From Streptomyces sp. LUP47B (GTDB taxonomy: Bacteria > Actinomycetota > Actinomycetes > Streptomycetales > Streptomycetaceae): a DNA stretch of 64,000 nucleotides. Below the pieces are notes generated by a model that ran no database searches, was not told the origin of the DNA, and saw nothing but the letters and a program-made list of their open reading frames with translations. The position numbers were made by a program, and so were the translations under genes. Of the stretch, positions 36,837-45,526 are shown piece after piece (the stretch's first letter is position 1; each line of letters opens with the position of its first letter). Location of the stretch: the NCBI RefSeq assembly GCF_001746295.1, contig NZ_MJAH01000002.1, positions 197,485 to 261,484 of the forward strand, in the 5' to 3' direction.

Positions 36837-38111
36837 TCAGCCGGTGCCCGTCGGCAGCGGTTCGTCCAGTTCGTCCAGGAGGAAGGCCCGCAGCAGTGCC
36901 TTGTAGCGGCCGGGCTGTTCGCCTGAGATGGAGTGTCCGGCTCCCTTGACGGTCACCAACTCGGAGCCTTCGAGGGTGTGTTGGTACTCGGCGGTCACGG
37001 CGGGCCTGATGAAGTCGCACTCCCCTCGCATGATCAGGGAGGGGACGCGCAGGGTGCGCAGACGGGGCCGGGGGTCGGGCAGCTGCTCGAAGTCCTTGAC
37101 CGTCATCTGGTTGCTGTAGAAGCCCTGAGGGTTGTCGTGTGCCGTGGTGGGCGGAGCGTCCTCGCACGAGGTGCTGTCCTTTCCCTGGAGGGCGACTTCG
37201 TGCATCCAGTGGTCGACCTCGCGGTCGCCCACCAGCGCGTGCGCGGCGCCGGGGTTGATCTGGAGGAGCAGGCTCGCCGCGATGATGCGGGGAGCGCTGT
37301 TCAGCCGGTCGAGCCGGGCCTTCTGCGCGGGGGAGAGGCGGTTCCAGGGTTCTCCGGCCTTGGAGCCGGGGTATTGACGGCCCCACAGCGCGCCCGGCGA
37401 GGTGAAGACCGCTTTGGCGACGTGCTCGCCATGGGCGGCCAGGTACTGCGCGGTGAGTGATCCGCCCCAGGACTGGCCGACCAGAATGATCCGGTCGGCG
37501 CCGAGAGCGCGCCGGATCGCTTCCAGGTCGGCGACCTGGCGGGCGACGGTGTATCCGGTGACGTCCCGCAGCCGGGTGGAGCGGCCGGCGCCGAGCTGGT
37601 CGTAGGAGTAGACGTCGAAGCCGTCCGCCGCGAGTTCACGGCCCCCGGTGGGGACGCCCTCGCCGGGGGTGCCCGGACCGCCGTGCAGGAAGATCACCGG
37701 AGTCGGTCGGGCCTTGCCAGTGGCGGGGGCGTGGACATAGGCGATGCGTGAACCGGTCGGCAGATCCCAGAACCGCACGCCGGGCGGGGCGGAGGCGGCC
37801 GTCGTGGTGGGCATCGGACGGAGGACGGTGACGGCGGCGAGGACGGCGACGGCCGCGGTCAGGCCGACCGAGAGGAACGCGGAGGCCCGCAGGGCCGGGC
37901 GGCGGTCGAGGCCGAACAGGGCGAACGCAGCCCTGCCCGGCAGCCCGCCGACCAGGGCGCCGCAGACGAGACCGACGACGACCAGGACCGGCACGCTCGC
38001 GGTGACGAACGCCGCGGCGAGAAAACCGGCCACCGCCACGGCAGGGGTCAGCAAGAGCGCCAGGAACAGCAGGAGACCGCCGGCGACACGGTGGAGAAGT
38101 ATGCGTGACAT
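36837..38111 (-). CDS. Membrane-anchored S33-type alpha/beta hydrolase
   Basis: 424 residues. Three to four hydrophobic segments occupy residues 8-100, so the enzyme is tethered to the membrane with its catalytic domain probably outside. The domain has the HGGPGTPG oxyanion motif typical of proline iminopeptidase-like S33 enzymes. It also has YDQLGAGRS, the nucleophile Ser in VGQSWGGSL, an Asp in GECDFIRP and a His in GAGHSI. The length is about 120 residues more than soluble relatives because of the N-terminal membrane part. The substrate could be a peptide or ester. The gene stands alone, with about 220 bases without features on its 3' side. Confidence 0.82.
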   Translation of the reverse strand: MSRILLHRVAGGLLLFLALLLTPAVAVAGFLAAAFVTASVPVLVVVGLVCGALVGGLPGRAAFALFGLDRRPALRASAFLSVGLTAAVAVLAAVTVLRPMPTTTAASAPPGVRFWDLPTGSRIAYVHAPATGKARPTPVIFLHGGPGTPGEGVPTGGRELAADGFDVYSYDQLGAGRSTRLRDVTGYTVARQVADLEAIRRALGADRIILVGQSWGGSLTAQYLAAHGEHVAKAVFTSPGALWGRQYPGSKAGEPWNRLSPAQKARLDRLNSAPRIIAASLLLQINPGAAHALVGDREVDHWMHEVALQGKDSTSCEDAPPTTAHDNPQGFYSNQMTVKDFEQLPDPRPRLRTLRVPSLIMRGECDFIRPAVTAEYQHTLEGSELVTVKGAGHSISGEQPGRYKALLRAFLLDELDEPLPTGTG

Positions 38112-38232
38112 GCCTTCGAGGCTAGGAAGCCGACGCGGACGATTCGTCCAGCTCAGGGACGGTCCCGCAGCGTCCGAGGGCCGCCCTGCGGCGGGGTGTC
38201 ACCCCCACCTCACGGCGGGGGGCCGCTTCACC

Positions 38233-38892
38233 TCACGGCCCGCCGCCGGGCCGGACCAGCCCCGTCTCGTACGCGGCGATCGTCGCCTGCACCCGGTCGC
38301 GTACGCCGAGCTTGCCGAGGAGGACGGAGACGTGGTCCTTCACGGTGGGCGGACTCACCCCCAGGACCGCCGCGATCTCAGCGTTGGACAGCCCCCGCGC
38401 GACCTGCAGCAGCACGTCCGTCTCGCGCGGGGTGAGCAGGTCGAGCCGGGCCCTGTCGAGCGGACCGGGCCCGGCCGCGAACCGGTCGATCAGCCTGCGG
38501 GTCACCGCCGGATCGAGCAGCGCGGCGCCCCCGTGGACCACCCGTACCGCGTCGATCACCCGCTCCGGCTCGGTGTCCTTGAGCAGGAAACCGGCGGCCC
38601 CGGCGCGCAGCGCGGCGAACAGGTACTCGTCGAGACCGAAGGTGGTCAGCACCAGAACTCGGGTCGCGGGGCTGCGTTCGGTGATCGCGGCGGTCGCCGC
38701 GAGCCCGCCGATCCCCGGCATGCGGACATCCATCAGCGCGACGTCCGGCCGCGCCGACAGCGCGAGTTCGACCGCCGTGTCGCCGTCCGCCGCCTGCCCG
38801 ACGACGCACAGGTCGGGTTCCGCGTCGAGGATCGCCGCGATCCCGGCCCGTACGACGGCCTGATCGTCCGCGACGGTCACTCTGATCGCCAT
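38233..38892 (-). CDS. NarL/LuxR-type response regulator, partner of the double-headed kinase
   Basis: 219 residues. The receiver domain has the acidic pair in VTVADDQ, phosphoacceptor Asp55 in ALMDVRMPG and Lys in LLKDTEP. The LuxR DNA-binding domain reads LTPRETDVLLQVARGLSNAE, then PTVKDHVSVLLGKLGVRDRV. The ATG at 38892 is preceded by GGAGG seven bases upstream and overlaps the end of the kinase gene by 16 bases, so the pair is translated together. The target genes are unknown; the S33 hydrolase lies just downstream on the same strand. Confidence 0.93.
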   Translation of the reverse strand: MAIRVTVADDQAVVRAGIAAILDAEPDLCVVGQAADGDTAVELALSARPDVALMDVRMPGIGGLAATAAITERSPATRVLVLTTFGLDEYLFAALRAGAAGFLLKDTEPERVIDAVRVVHGGAALLDPAVTRRLIDRFAAGPGPLDRARLDLLTPRETDVLLQVARGLSNAEIAAVLGVSPPTVKDHVSVLLGKLGVRDRVQATIAAYETGLVRPGGGP

Positions 38893-40895
38893 GGGAAGGC
38901 CTCCGGGAGCCACACGCGTACCGCGCCGCGGTCGGTCGTCGAGAGGGTACCGCCGGCGGCGTCCGCGAGGGCGCGCAGCCGCCGCTCCACCGCGGGAACT
39001 GCGGGTGCCGGACCGGAGACCTCCACGCCGTCGGGGAGCGTGCGCACGGTGAGGGTGACGCCCACGGCCAGGAGCGCGGAGGCGGTCCGGTACGCGAACA
39101 CCTCCACGGCGGCGGGCAGCGGACGGCGTGCTCCGACGTACCGGACGACGGCGCCGTAGCGCGCGGCCTGCGCGGTGATCCCGGAGACGGTGGGCGGAGG
39201 GGCGTCGTCGGCGTCGTCCCCCGCGCGCAGGCCGGACAGCAGGTCCCGCAGAGCGGTCAGTCCGGCGCGGGCCTCTTCCCGCACGGCCCGCAGGTCCCCC
39301 TCCTGCGCCGCGGCGACGACCGCCCGCGCGTGCCGGAGCGCCGTGTCCCGCAGTCCGGTGGCGAACAGCAGACGCTGCGCGGACACCGCCGCGTCGGCGT
39401 CCCCGTCGAGCAGGAACCGCCGCCGTGCGTCCGCGGCCCGCAGCCGCTCATGCCGGTGGGCGGTCCGGCGCCCCCACGACCAGACGGCGAGGGCGGGCAG
39501 GGCCAGCCCGCCCGCCAGTACGGCCCAGGCAGCCGTACGGCTGCCGGTGATGCCGCTGCCGCTCGCCAGCGCGAGCCCGCCCACGGCGGCCACGGCGAGC
39601 GGCGCGACCAGGCCTCGGCGCCACGGCAGACGCACCCCGACGCTGTGGACGAGCGTCAGTTCGACCCACCCGTACACCAGGAAGATGTCGCTCACCGGCG
39701 GCTGGGTCAAGCCCGCCCGGTCGCAGGCCCACCACAGCAGCAGCGCCGACAGCACCGCCGCGAGCGCGCAGCCGGGCGCCCGTGAGCGCCAGGCCAGCGG
39801 CACGGCGTGCAGGCCCGACAGCACGACGGTCACCAGGGCGGGCAGCAGACCGCCGAACGGAGCCGGTACGTCGGCCGACAGCAGGCTCGCCCCGAGCGAC
39901 AGCGCGATCGCCAGGGCCACCAGCGCGTAGTCGAGCGCGGCCGTCCCACGCCACCGGGGCCACCGGCGGAGGGGAAGAGCCGTCGCCGCAGGCAGCGAGG
40001 CCCTCACGCGCCAGCCCTCCCGACGGCCCTGCCTCACGGGCCCCGCGCGGAACGTCCCGCCCGTCGCGGTGACCGTGGCCGCCAGCCCCGCGAGACCGCG
40101 CCCGGTCCCGAGGCCCGGCTCGACGACCGTACCGCCGTCGTCCGTGACGGTGACGGTGAACAGGTGATCGCCACCGGCCCGTACGGCCCCGTCCTGGTCG
40201 TGTGTCGGCTCGATCCGGACGCGCACTGTCGCGCCCTCGGCGTACCGGGCCGCGTTGGTCAAGGCCTCCCGGACGACCCGGTACGCCGCTTCGGTACTGC
40301 TCGCCGGGGCCTTGTCGACCGTGCGCCGGTAGTCCACCGCGTGCGCGCCGGCCAGCGCGTCGACCTCGCTGAAGCCGGCCGCGGTCGCGTCCAGTTCGGT
40401 GAGGCGTTCCAGTTCGCGGACGGCCTCCCGGCCCGCCTCGTCGGCGTGACGCAGCGCGTCACCGGTCCGTACCCGGTCGGCGAGTCTGAGCGCGGCGCCC
40501 GCGGCCACCACGATCCCGGTCAGCCGATGCGCGGCCACGTCGTGCAACTCCGCCGCCAGCCGGTCCCGTTCCGCCAACGCCGCGAACAGCGGGACCGCCG
40601 CCGTGCCGGCCTCGTAGTCCGCCAGCGCCGACCGGCGGGCCGACCGGTGACGGCGGGAGCGGCCCGTCGCCCAGACGACCGCCACCACCCCACCGGCCGT
40701 CAGCGCGACCCCCGCTACGTAGTGCGGCGGTTCACCGCGTACGGCGGGGATCGCGGCGACGGTCAGCGTCAGCACGACGGCTCCCGTGAGGGAGGAACCG
40801 GCGGTCCTGCGTACGGCCAACACATGGACCGTGATCAGCGCGCAGACCGCCGCGACGAGGGAGAGGACCCAGACGTGCCCCACGAAGCCGTTCAC
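38877..40895 (-). CDS. NarL-family histidine kinase with a second, degenerate kinase-like half
   Basis: 672 residues from the GTG at 40895, almost twice the usual length. The first half has two or three helices (8-75) and a HisKA_3 motif with phosphoacceptor His118 in AAELHDVAAHR. Its ATPase domain has the N-box VVREALTNAARYAEG and GLGTGRGLAGL (about 205-305). A second set of helices follows (320-480). Then comes a dimerisation-like helix (AQRLLFATGLRDTALRHARA and on to LTALRDLLSGLRAG, about 500-580). A remnant ATPase-like tail ends PEAFPWRSE. The second half lacks a clear H-box and N-box. It may be a fused pseudokinase or sensor partner in the membrane. The gene is coupled to its regulator by overlap. 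Confidence 0.85.
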   Translation of the reverse strand: MNGFVGHVWVLSLVAAVCALITVHVLAVRRTAGSSLTGAVVLTLTVAAIPAVRGEPPHYVAGVALTAGGVVAVVWATGRSRRHRSARRSALADYEAGTAAVPLFAALAERDRLAAELHDVAAHRLTGIVVAAGAALRLADRVRTGDALRHADEAGREAVRELERLTELDATAAGFSEVDALAGAHAVDYRRTVDKAPASSTEAAYRVVREALTNAARYAEGATVRVRIEPTHDQDGAVRAGGDHLFTVTVTDDGGTVVEPGLGTGRGLAGLAATVTATGGTFRAGPVRQGRREGWRVRASLPAATALPLRRWPRWRGTAALDYALVALAIALSLGASLLSADVPAPFGGLLPALVTVVLSGLHAVPLAWRSRAPGCALAAVLSALLLWWACDRAGLTQPPVSDIFLVYGWVELTLVHSVGVRLPWRRGLVAPLAVAAVGGLALASGSGITGSRTAAWAVLAGGLALPALAVWSWGRRTAHRHERLRAADARRRFLLDGDADAAVSAQRLLFATGLRDTALRHARAVVAAAQEGDLRAVREEARAGLTALRDLLSGLRAGDDADDAPPPTVSGITAQAARYGAVVRYVGARRPLPAAVEVFAYRTASALLAVGVTLTVRTLPDGVEVSGPAPAVPAVERRLRALADAAGGTLSTTDRGAVRVWLPEAFPWRSE

Positions 40896-41012
40896 TGCCC
40901 CACGCCGACGGCGGCCGACCGCTCGACGATCTCCATCCCGGCAGACTAACCGGCCTTTTCCGGCTGGGGTGTTGGCGAGGATCTCGGTCCCACCCCGCTT
41001 AAGCTGCGGATC

Positions 41013-41510
41013 GTGGATTACAGCGAACTCGAGGCGGACGTCCTCCGGTTGATCGTCGGGGCGACCGAGGGCAGCGTTCGTGCCTTCGGTGAGGAGACGG
41101 TCACCCGTCTGGTGCGGCCGGAGTTGCTGAGCGGTGCGGCCGAGGACGAACTCACGGAGGAGGCCCGGTCGGCACTGACCACCGCGTGCGCGAACGTCCT
41201 GACGATCAGCGCCGCCGAGCTGCACGACCGGCTTGCGACGATCTACGACGGCATCCTGGTCGACGACGATCTGGACCCCGGACTCCTCACCGCCATCAGC
41301 GCGTTGGCGCACTGGAAGAGCTACCTGGAGCAGAACCGGCGCGGCGAGCTCTACGAACTCGCCATCCGTTCCATCGAGGACATCGACCACGAGGTGTCCG
41401 CGGATCTCGACGACTTCCTTGCCACACCGCAGATGGCGGCCGAGTACGAGCGCATCCGGCGGCTGCTGGACCCCGGCGCAGGGCAGGACCGTGGGGCTCG
41501 ACGCAGGTAG
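41013..41510 (+). CDS. Small acidic protein of unknown function
   Basis: 165 residues from the GTG at 41013. It is mostly helical and acidic, with no signal peptide or membrane segment. Notable stretches are LHDRLATIYDGILVDDDLDP, then GLLTAISALAHWKSYLEQNR and IEDIDHEVSADLDDFLATPQ; the tail RGARRR is basic. I do not recognise the family. It sits alone on the plus strand between two minus-strand two-component systems, convergent with the second pair and divergent from the first kinase (117-base gap). The codon pattern looks genuine. Confidence 0.7.
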   Translation: MDYSELEADVLRLIVGATEGSVRAFGEETVTRLVRPELLSGAAEDELTEEARSALTTACANVLTISAAELHDRLATIYDGILVDDDLDPGLLTAISALAHWKSYLEQNRRGELYELAIRSIEDIDHEVSADLDDFLATPQMAAEYERIRRLLDPGAGQDRGARRR

Positions 41511-41559
41511 TCGTGGAACCACGGCGATGCGTCCAGCCTGGCGCCGTGCCGGTCGCTGT

Positions 41560-42258
41560 TCAGCCGCCGGCCCGTATCAGCCCGCTCTCGTAGGCGAAGA
41601 TCACTGCGTGGATACGGTCGCGGAGGCCGAGCTTGGTCAGGATCCGGCCGAGGTGGGTCTTGACGGTCGTCTCCCCGACGAAGAGGCGGTCGGCGATCTC
41701 GCCGTTGGCCAGTCCCCGGGCGACCAGGGCGAGGACTTCCCGTTCCCGGTCGGTGAGCGCGGCCAGTCGGCTGCGCTCGGCGGCCGCGGAGGCGGGGGCG
41801 TTCAGGACGAAGCGTTCGACGAGACGCCGGGTCAGCGAGGGCGCCACCATGACCTCGCCCCGCAGTACCGCCCGCACGGTCACCAGGATCTCCTCGGCGG
41901 GGGCGTCCTTGACGAGGAAGCCGTTCGCGCCGGCGCGCAGGGCCGCGTAGGCGTACTCGTCGAGGTCGAAGGTGGTGACGACGAGGATCCGGGGCCCACC
42001 GGGCTGCGCGCAGAGGTGTTCGGTCGCGGCGAGCCCGTCCCGGCCGGGCATGCGTACGTCCATCAGGACGAGGTCCGGCTCCAGGGCGGCCACGCCCGCG
42101 ATCGCCGCGTCGCCGTCGGCGGCCTCGCCCACCACGGTGAGGTCGGGCTGGCTGTCGATGACCATGCGCAGCCCCATCCGGATCAGTTCCTGGTCGTCGC
42201 AGATCAGCACCCGGGACGACGTCGGGGTGGCAGCCGGGGTGGGCGTCGGGCCGGTCAT
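41560..42258 (-). CDS. NarL/LuxR-type response regulator
   Basis: 232 residues. A Pro/Thr-rich start leads to the receiver with ICDDQELIRMGLRMVID and phosphoacceptor Asp67 in LVLMDVRMPG, and Lys in LVKDAP. The LuxR domain reads LTDREREVLALVARGLANGE, then TTVKTHLGRILTKLGLRDRI. The start overlaps the stop of the kinase gene by four bases (ATGA), so the two form one operon. A typical streptomycete pair; the target genes are unknown. Confidence 0.95.
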   Translation of the reverse strand: MTGPTPTPAATPTSSRVLICDDQELIRMGLRMVIDSQPDLTVVGEAADGDAAIAGVAALEPDLVLMDVRMPGRDGLAATEHLCAQPGGPRILVVTTFDLDEYAYAALRAGANGFLVKDAPAEEILVTVRAVLRGEVMVAPSLTRRLVERFVLNAPASAAAERSRLAALTDREREVLALVARGLANGEIADRLFVGETTVKTHLGRILTKLGLRDRIHAVIFAYESGLIRAGG

Positions 42259-43523
42259 GGGGTCGCCGTGCTGGGCTCGGGCTCGGTGGGGCGCAGGGTG
42301 GCGGCGACCTGGTAGCCCCCGTCGGGGGTGGGTCCGGCGTCGACGCTGCCGCCGTACAGGGCGGTGCGTTCGCGCATGCCGGTGAGCCCGTGACCGGAGG
42401 AGAGCAGCGCGGTGGGGTGCTCCGGGGCGGCTTCGGCTCCGGCCGAGTTCCGCACCTGGACGCGGACCAGCCGCCCGGGCCCCTTGGTACCGGTGTCCAC
42501 CCCTACGTGGATGGTGGCGTCCGGCGGCGCGTGCTTGACGACGTTGGTGAGTGCCTCCTGCACGATGCGGTACGTCTGCACGGTGAGGTCCGCCGGAAGG
42601 CCGCCCGGCTCTCCGCGAAGGTCCAGCCGGGCGCGCGCGCCGTTCGTGTTGAGGCGCCCGACCAGGCGCCGCAGATCGGCCGAGAGGGACTCGCCGACCC
42701 CACCGTCGCCGGGTCCGCGCCAGGGGTCGCCGGATGAGGCGTCCGCCTCGGGAGTGCGCAGCACCTCCAGCAGCCGGCGCAGCTCGTCCAGGGCGTCGCG
42801 GCCGGTCGCGCTGATGACACCGAAAGTACGGTCGACGACCGTGGGGTCGGCGTGCCGCATCAGCCTGCCGCCCTCGGCGTTCAGCACCATCACGCTCACG
42901 CTGTGCGCGAGGACGTCGTGGATCTCGCGGGCGATGCGGGCCCGCTCCTGGGCGACGGCGACCCGGGCCAGGGCGAGGCGCTCCGACTCGGCGAGCGCGG
43001 CCCGCCGCTCGAACTCGGCGACATAGGCGCGCCGGGCACGGACGTACTCGCCGAACACCCACGCCCCGGTCAGCAGCAGTCCCACCGCGAGCGGGGTGAG
43101 CCAGGCACCGCGGGCGCCCGAACCCCCGTAGTCCCGCTGCCAGTTCGGAATCCACAGCAGTACGCAGCCGGCGGCACAGAGCGCCGTCGCCGCGGCGGCG
43201 CGGCGCAGACCGCGCACCGTGAGGGTGGCCAGGACCGCGGCCAGGGCGACGGCGCCGCGCCCCGGCTCCTGGCCCCACACCTGCCAGAGATACTGCGCCC
43301 AGAACCCGCCCGTCACCAGGGCCGCGACGAGGACCGGCCGGCGACGCCGCCACAGCAGGGGCAGCACCAGGGCGGCGTACACGACCGACTGCACCCAGAC
43401 CGGCCGCCAGCCCGGCTGCGGGCGGATCACCGGGGGCACGGCCACCAGCACGACCAGCAGGACGTCCGTCAACCACGGATGTCCGCGCCGTAAGCGAGGC
43501 AGGGTCTCCATCAGCCGATGCAC
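42255..43523 (-). CDS. NarL-family sensor histidine kinase
   Basis: 422 residues. Five or so membrane helices (20-165) are followed by a short coiled segment and the HisKA_3 dimerisation domain with phosphoacceptor His202 in AREIHDVLAHSVSVMVL. A HATPase domain has the N-box VQEALTNVVKHAP and the G-box SSGHGLTGMRERTALYGGSV. There is no large extracellular sensor domain, so it probably senses within or at the membrane. The GTG at 43523 has GAGG only two bases upstream; an ATG at 43511 is an alternative start. It is coupled by overlap to its regulator. Confidence 0.93.
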   Translation of the reverse strand: MHRLMETLPRLRRGHPWLTDVLLVVLVAVPPVIRPQPGWRPVWVQSVVYAALVLPLLWRRRRPVLVAALVTGGFWAQYLWQVWGQEPGRGAVALAAVLATLTVRGLRRAAAATALCAAGCVLLWIPNWQRDYGGSGARGAWLTPLAVGLLLTGAWVFGEYVRARRAYVAEFERRAALAESERLALARVAVAQERARIAREIHDVLAHSVSVMVLNAEGGRLMRHADPTVVDRTFGVISATGRDALDELRRLLEVLRTPEADASSGDPWRGPGDGGVGESLSADLRRLVGRLNTNGARARLDLRGEPGGLPADLTVQTYRIVQEALTNVVKHAPPDATIHVGVDTGTKGPGRLVRVQVRNSAGAEAAPEHPTALLSSGHGLTGMRERTALYGGSVDAGPTPDGGYQVAATLRPTEPEPSTATP

Positions 43524-43654
43524 CGCCTCACGCTACGGCCGGGCCCGGCTCCCCCACATCGTCCTGTCGGGCGTCGCGGGGTCCTCCCCCGGTCGTACCC
43601 GCACCGGCCGGGGATACGACGTCCGGCTACGCGGCGCGCTTCCAGCATGGCGGC

Positions 43655-44221
43655 ATGTCGATCACCACCGAGTTCCTCAGGCGGCCCCTCATGACCGGGG
43701 CCGTGGCCGCCAGTTCACGACGGCTGGGGCACGCGATGACCGAGGGCACAGGCCTGGAGAGCGCCCGGGTCGTTGCCGAACTGGGCCCGGGGACCGGGGT
43801 GTTCACCGACGCGATCCTCGCCCGGCTGGCACCCGACGCACGACTCGTCGCCGTCGAGCTCAACCCGGTGCTCGCCTCCCGCCTGTCGGCCACCCGGCGC
43901 GACCCCCGGCTGACCGTCGTCCAGGGCACGGCCGCCGGGCTCGCCGCCGCGGTGGGCGAACCGGTCGACGCGGTGGTCTCCGGGCTGCCGTGGACGGTCA
44001 TGCCGCAGAGCCGGCGCGGGTACATCCTGGACGCCGTGACCGAAGTCCTCGCGCCCGGCGGCCGTTTCACCACCTTCGCCTACCTGCACGCGGCCTGGAC
44101 CCCGCCCGCCCGTCGTTTCGCCGCCGAACTGGCCTGCCGTTTCGACCGGTTGGAGCGTTCGAGGACGGTGTGGTCGAACCTCCCGCCGGCTTTCGTGCAC
44201 CGGGCGACCCGGAGGCCGTGA
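43655..44221 (+). CDS. SAM-dependent methyltransferase (phospholipid N-methyltransferase-like)
   Basis: 188 residues of the class I fold. Motif I reads VVAELGPGTGVFTDAIL, the acidic end of strand 2 is VAVELNP, and later motifs VDAVVSGLPWTVMP and LAPGGRFTTFAYLHA follow. The start SITTEFLRRPLMTGAVAASS resembles PmtA-like and rRNA-dimethyltransferase-like enzymes that modify lipids in Rhizobia and actinomycetes. It is cytoplasmic or peripheral to the membrane. The last bases of the gene are the seed of a 56-bp tandem repeat array that runs on for about 290 bases. The substrate is not proven. Confidence 0.8.
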   Translation: MSITTEFLRRPLMTGAVAASSRRLGHAMTEGTGLESARVVAELGPGTGVFTDAILARLAPDARLVAVELNPVLASRLSATRRDPRLTVVQGTAAGLAAAVGEPVDAVVSGLPWTVMPQSRRGYILDAVTEVLAPGGRFTTFAYLHAAWTPPARRFAAELACRFDRLERSRTVWSNLPPAFVHRATRRP

Positions 44222-44512
44222 CGGTGAGCGGAGCGGTGTGAGCGGGGGCCCCGGGCCGGGCCATGCGGAGGACGTGACGGCGGGCGGAGCGGTGTGAGCG
44301 GGGATCGCGCACCGGGCCATCCAAAGGTCGTGACGGCGAGCGGATTGGCGTGAGCGGGGACGGCGATCCGCGCTATGCGGAGGCCGTGGCCGCGGACGGG
44401 CCGGCGTGAGCGGGGACGGCGATCCGGGTCATGCGGAGGTCGTGGCCGTGGGCGGGTCGGTGTGAGCGAGGACCGCGAACCGGGCCACCCGGAGGCCGTG
44501 AACGCGACCGGG
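44211..44512 (+). repeat. 56-bp tandem repeat array, five full units plus a partial one
   Basis: Units begin at 44211, 44267, 44323, 44379 and 44435, with a partial sixth at 44491; the spacing is exactly 56 bp each time. Each unit starts near GGAGGCCGTGACGG and ends near CCGGGCCATGC, with 10-25% variation. The first unit overlaps the methyltransferase's last codons and stop, and the preceding 15 bases of the gene resemble a unit end. So the array seems to have grown from the gene's 3' end. 56 is not a multiple of three, and no continuous sensible protein is encoded. Confidence 0.9.
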
Positions 44513-44718
44513 AAGACCGCGCGAGGGGGGAGTCGACTCGGCTGCCTCTTCGAACCCCAGCGGGAGATCGCGCCGGACGGTGTCCCACCGCGACCGGCCA
44601 CGATGCTGAACGGCGGCGCCACAGTCTCGCCCGAGGCTCCTGACGCCCGAAACAGGACCTCGACAACGCACCGAGACGGGCGGCGCGGCCAGTTGTTCGG
44701 GAGGAGCGCGAGGCGTTG
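44513..44718. other. Featureless stretch between the repeat array and tetR
   Basis: About 200 bases between the array and the stop of the TetR gene. I see no gene, hairpin with T-run or further repeat unit. Confidence 0.4.
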
Positions 44719-45351
44719 CTACGGGCGCTGGTCACCGACGGCGGGATCGCCCAGCAGATCCTCCAGGCCGGCCGACATCCCGGCCAGCAGATCACGCCGC
44801 GGGTCGATGAGCCACTGGAGTTGGAGGCCGTCCCACATCGCGACAAGGGCCGCCGCGATCAGCTCGGGATTCCTCCGGTTCGAGATACGACCCAGCTCCT
44901 GGTCCCTGCGCACCGCGGTCGTGAAAGCGGTGACGACCCGCTCGTACCTGTCACGGAACCACTCGTGCGCCGGGTGGTCGGGAGCCGAGGCCTCCGCGGC
45001 CATCAGGGCCAGGAGCCGCAGCATCTCCTGCCTTTCCAGGTTGCGGCGGACGTACCGCAGGACCGCGTAGGCGACACCCTTTCCCCGGCTGTCCGCCTCG
45101 AAGGAGTCGATGCTTGCGTGATCGGCGTTCTCGAGGACGGCCACGAGGAGCGCGCTCTTGCTCGGAAAGTGGTGCACGACGCTGGTCAGGCTGAGGTCGA
45201 GCTGCTTGGCGATCTCCCTCAGGGACCCTCCGCGGTAACCGCGAGCCGCGAACACGGCGGTCGCCGAGGCGACGATCTCGGCCCTGCGCTGTGCGCTCTT
45301 CGCATACGGGCCTCGGCGAGTGGCCGGACGGGCCGCCGTCTTCTCGGTCAT
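44719..45351 (-). CDS. TetR-family repressor of the glucuronidase operon
   Basis: 210 residues. After a basic start, AEIVASATAVFAARGYRGGS and the helix-turn-helix LREIAKQLDLSLTSVVHHFP then SKSALLVAVLENAD form the DNA-binding domain. The C-terminal helical domain matches BetI/TetR_C-type ligand domains. It is divergent from the sugar importer and beta-glucuronidase genes, with 175 bases between starts, as expected for a local repressor. The ATG at 45351 was chosen because it directly precedes the conserved domain and a GGGGG site lies just upstream. The likely inducer is a glucuronide or its breakdown product; this is inferred from position only. Confidence 0.9.
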   Translation of the reverse strand: MTEKTAARPATRRGPYAKSAQRRAEIVASATAVFAARGYRGGSLREIAKQLDLSLTSVVHHFPSKSALLVAVLENADHASIDSFEADSRGKGVAYAVLRYVRRNLERQEMLRLLALMAAEASAPDHPAHEWFRDRYERVVTAFTTAVRRDQELGRISNRRNPELIAAALVAMWDGLQLQWLIDPRRDLLAGMSAGLEDLLGDPAVGDQRP

Positions 45352-45526
45352 ACCCCCAACCCTAAGCGGGCGGTGCGGGGGAGTGTCCGGCCGATAATCC
45401 GCCAACATCACCCTCGCCGAAAGTATGGCACCTGTTCGGTTTTCGCTGTACGGTCTCGCTGACCCACACCACGACGTGCGGTAGAGCCGCTCACGCATCC
45501 ACCGGGTGGAGAGGAGACGGACAAGG

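Noticed and set aside
38877..41522. Kinase extended upstream to 881 residues
   Set aside because: The added 209 residues overlap the plus-strand gene at 41013-41510 and show no domain; the GTG at 40895 fits the first membrane helix.
41560..43476. Response regulator extended upstream to 638 residues
   Set aside because: The extension is antisense-like Arg/Ala sequence overlapping the kinase in another frame; the ATG at 42258 overlaps the kinase stop by four bases, the normal coupling.
44211..44512. Could the 56-bp array be a CRISPR?
   Set aside because: There are no constant repeats separated by unique spacers; the whole 56-bp unit recurs, and there are no cas genes.
44080..44622. Open frames through the 56-bp repeats, on both strands
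   Set aside because: The period is not a multiple of three and the peptides are Arg/Pro/Gly-rich without conserved pattern; I treat the array as DNA repeat only.
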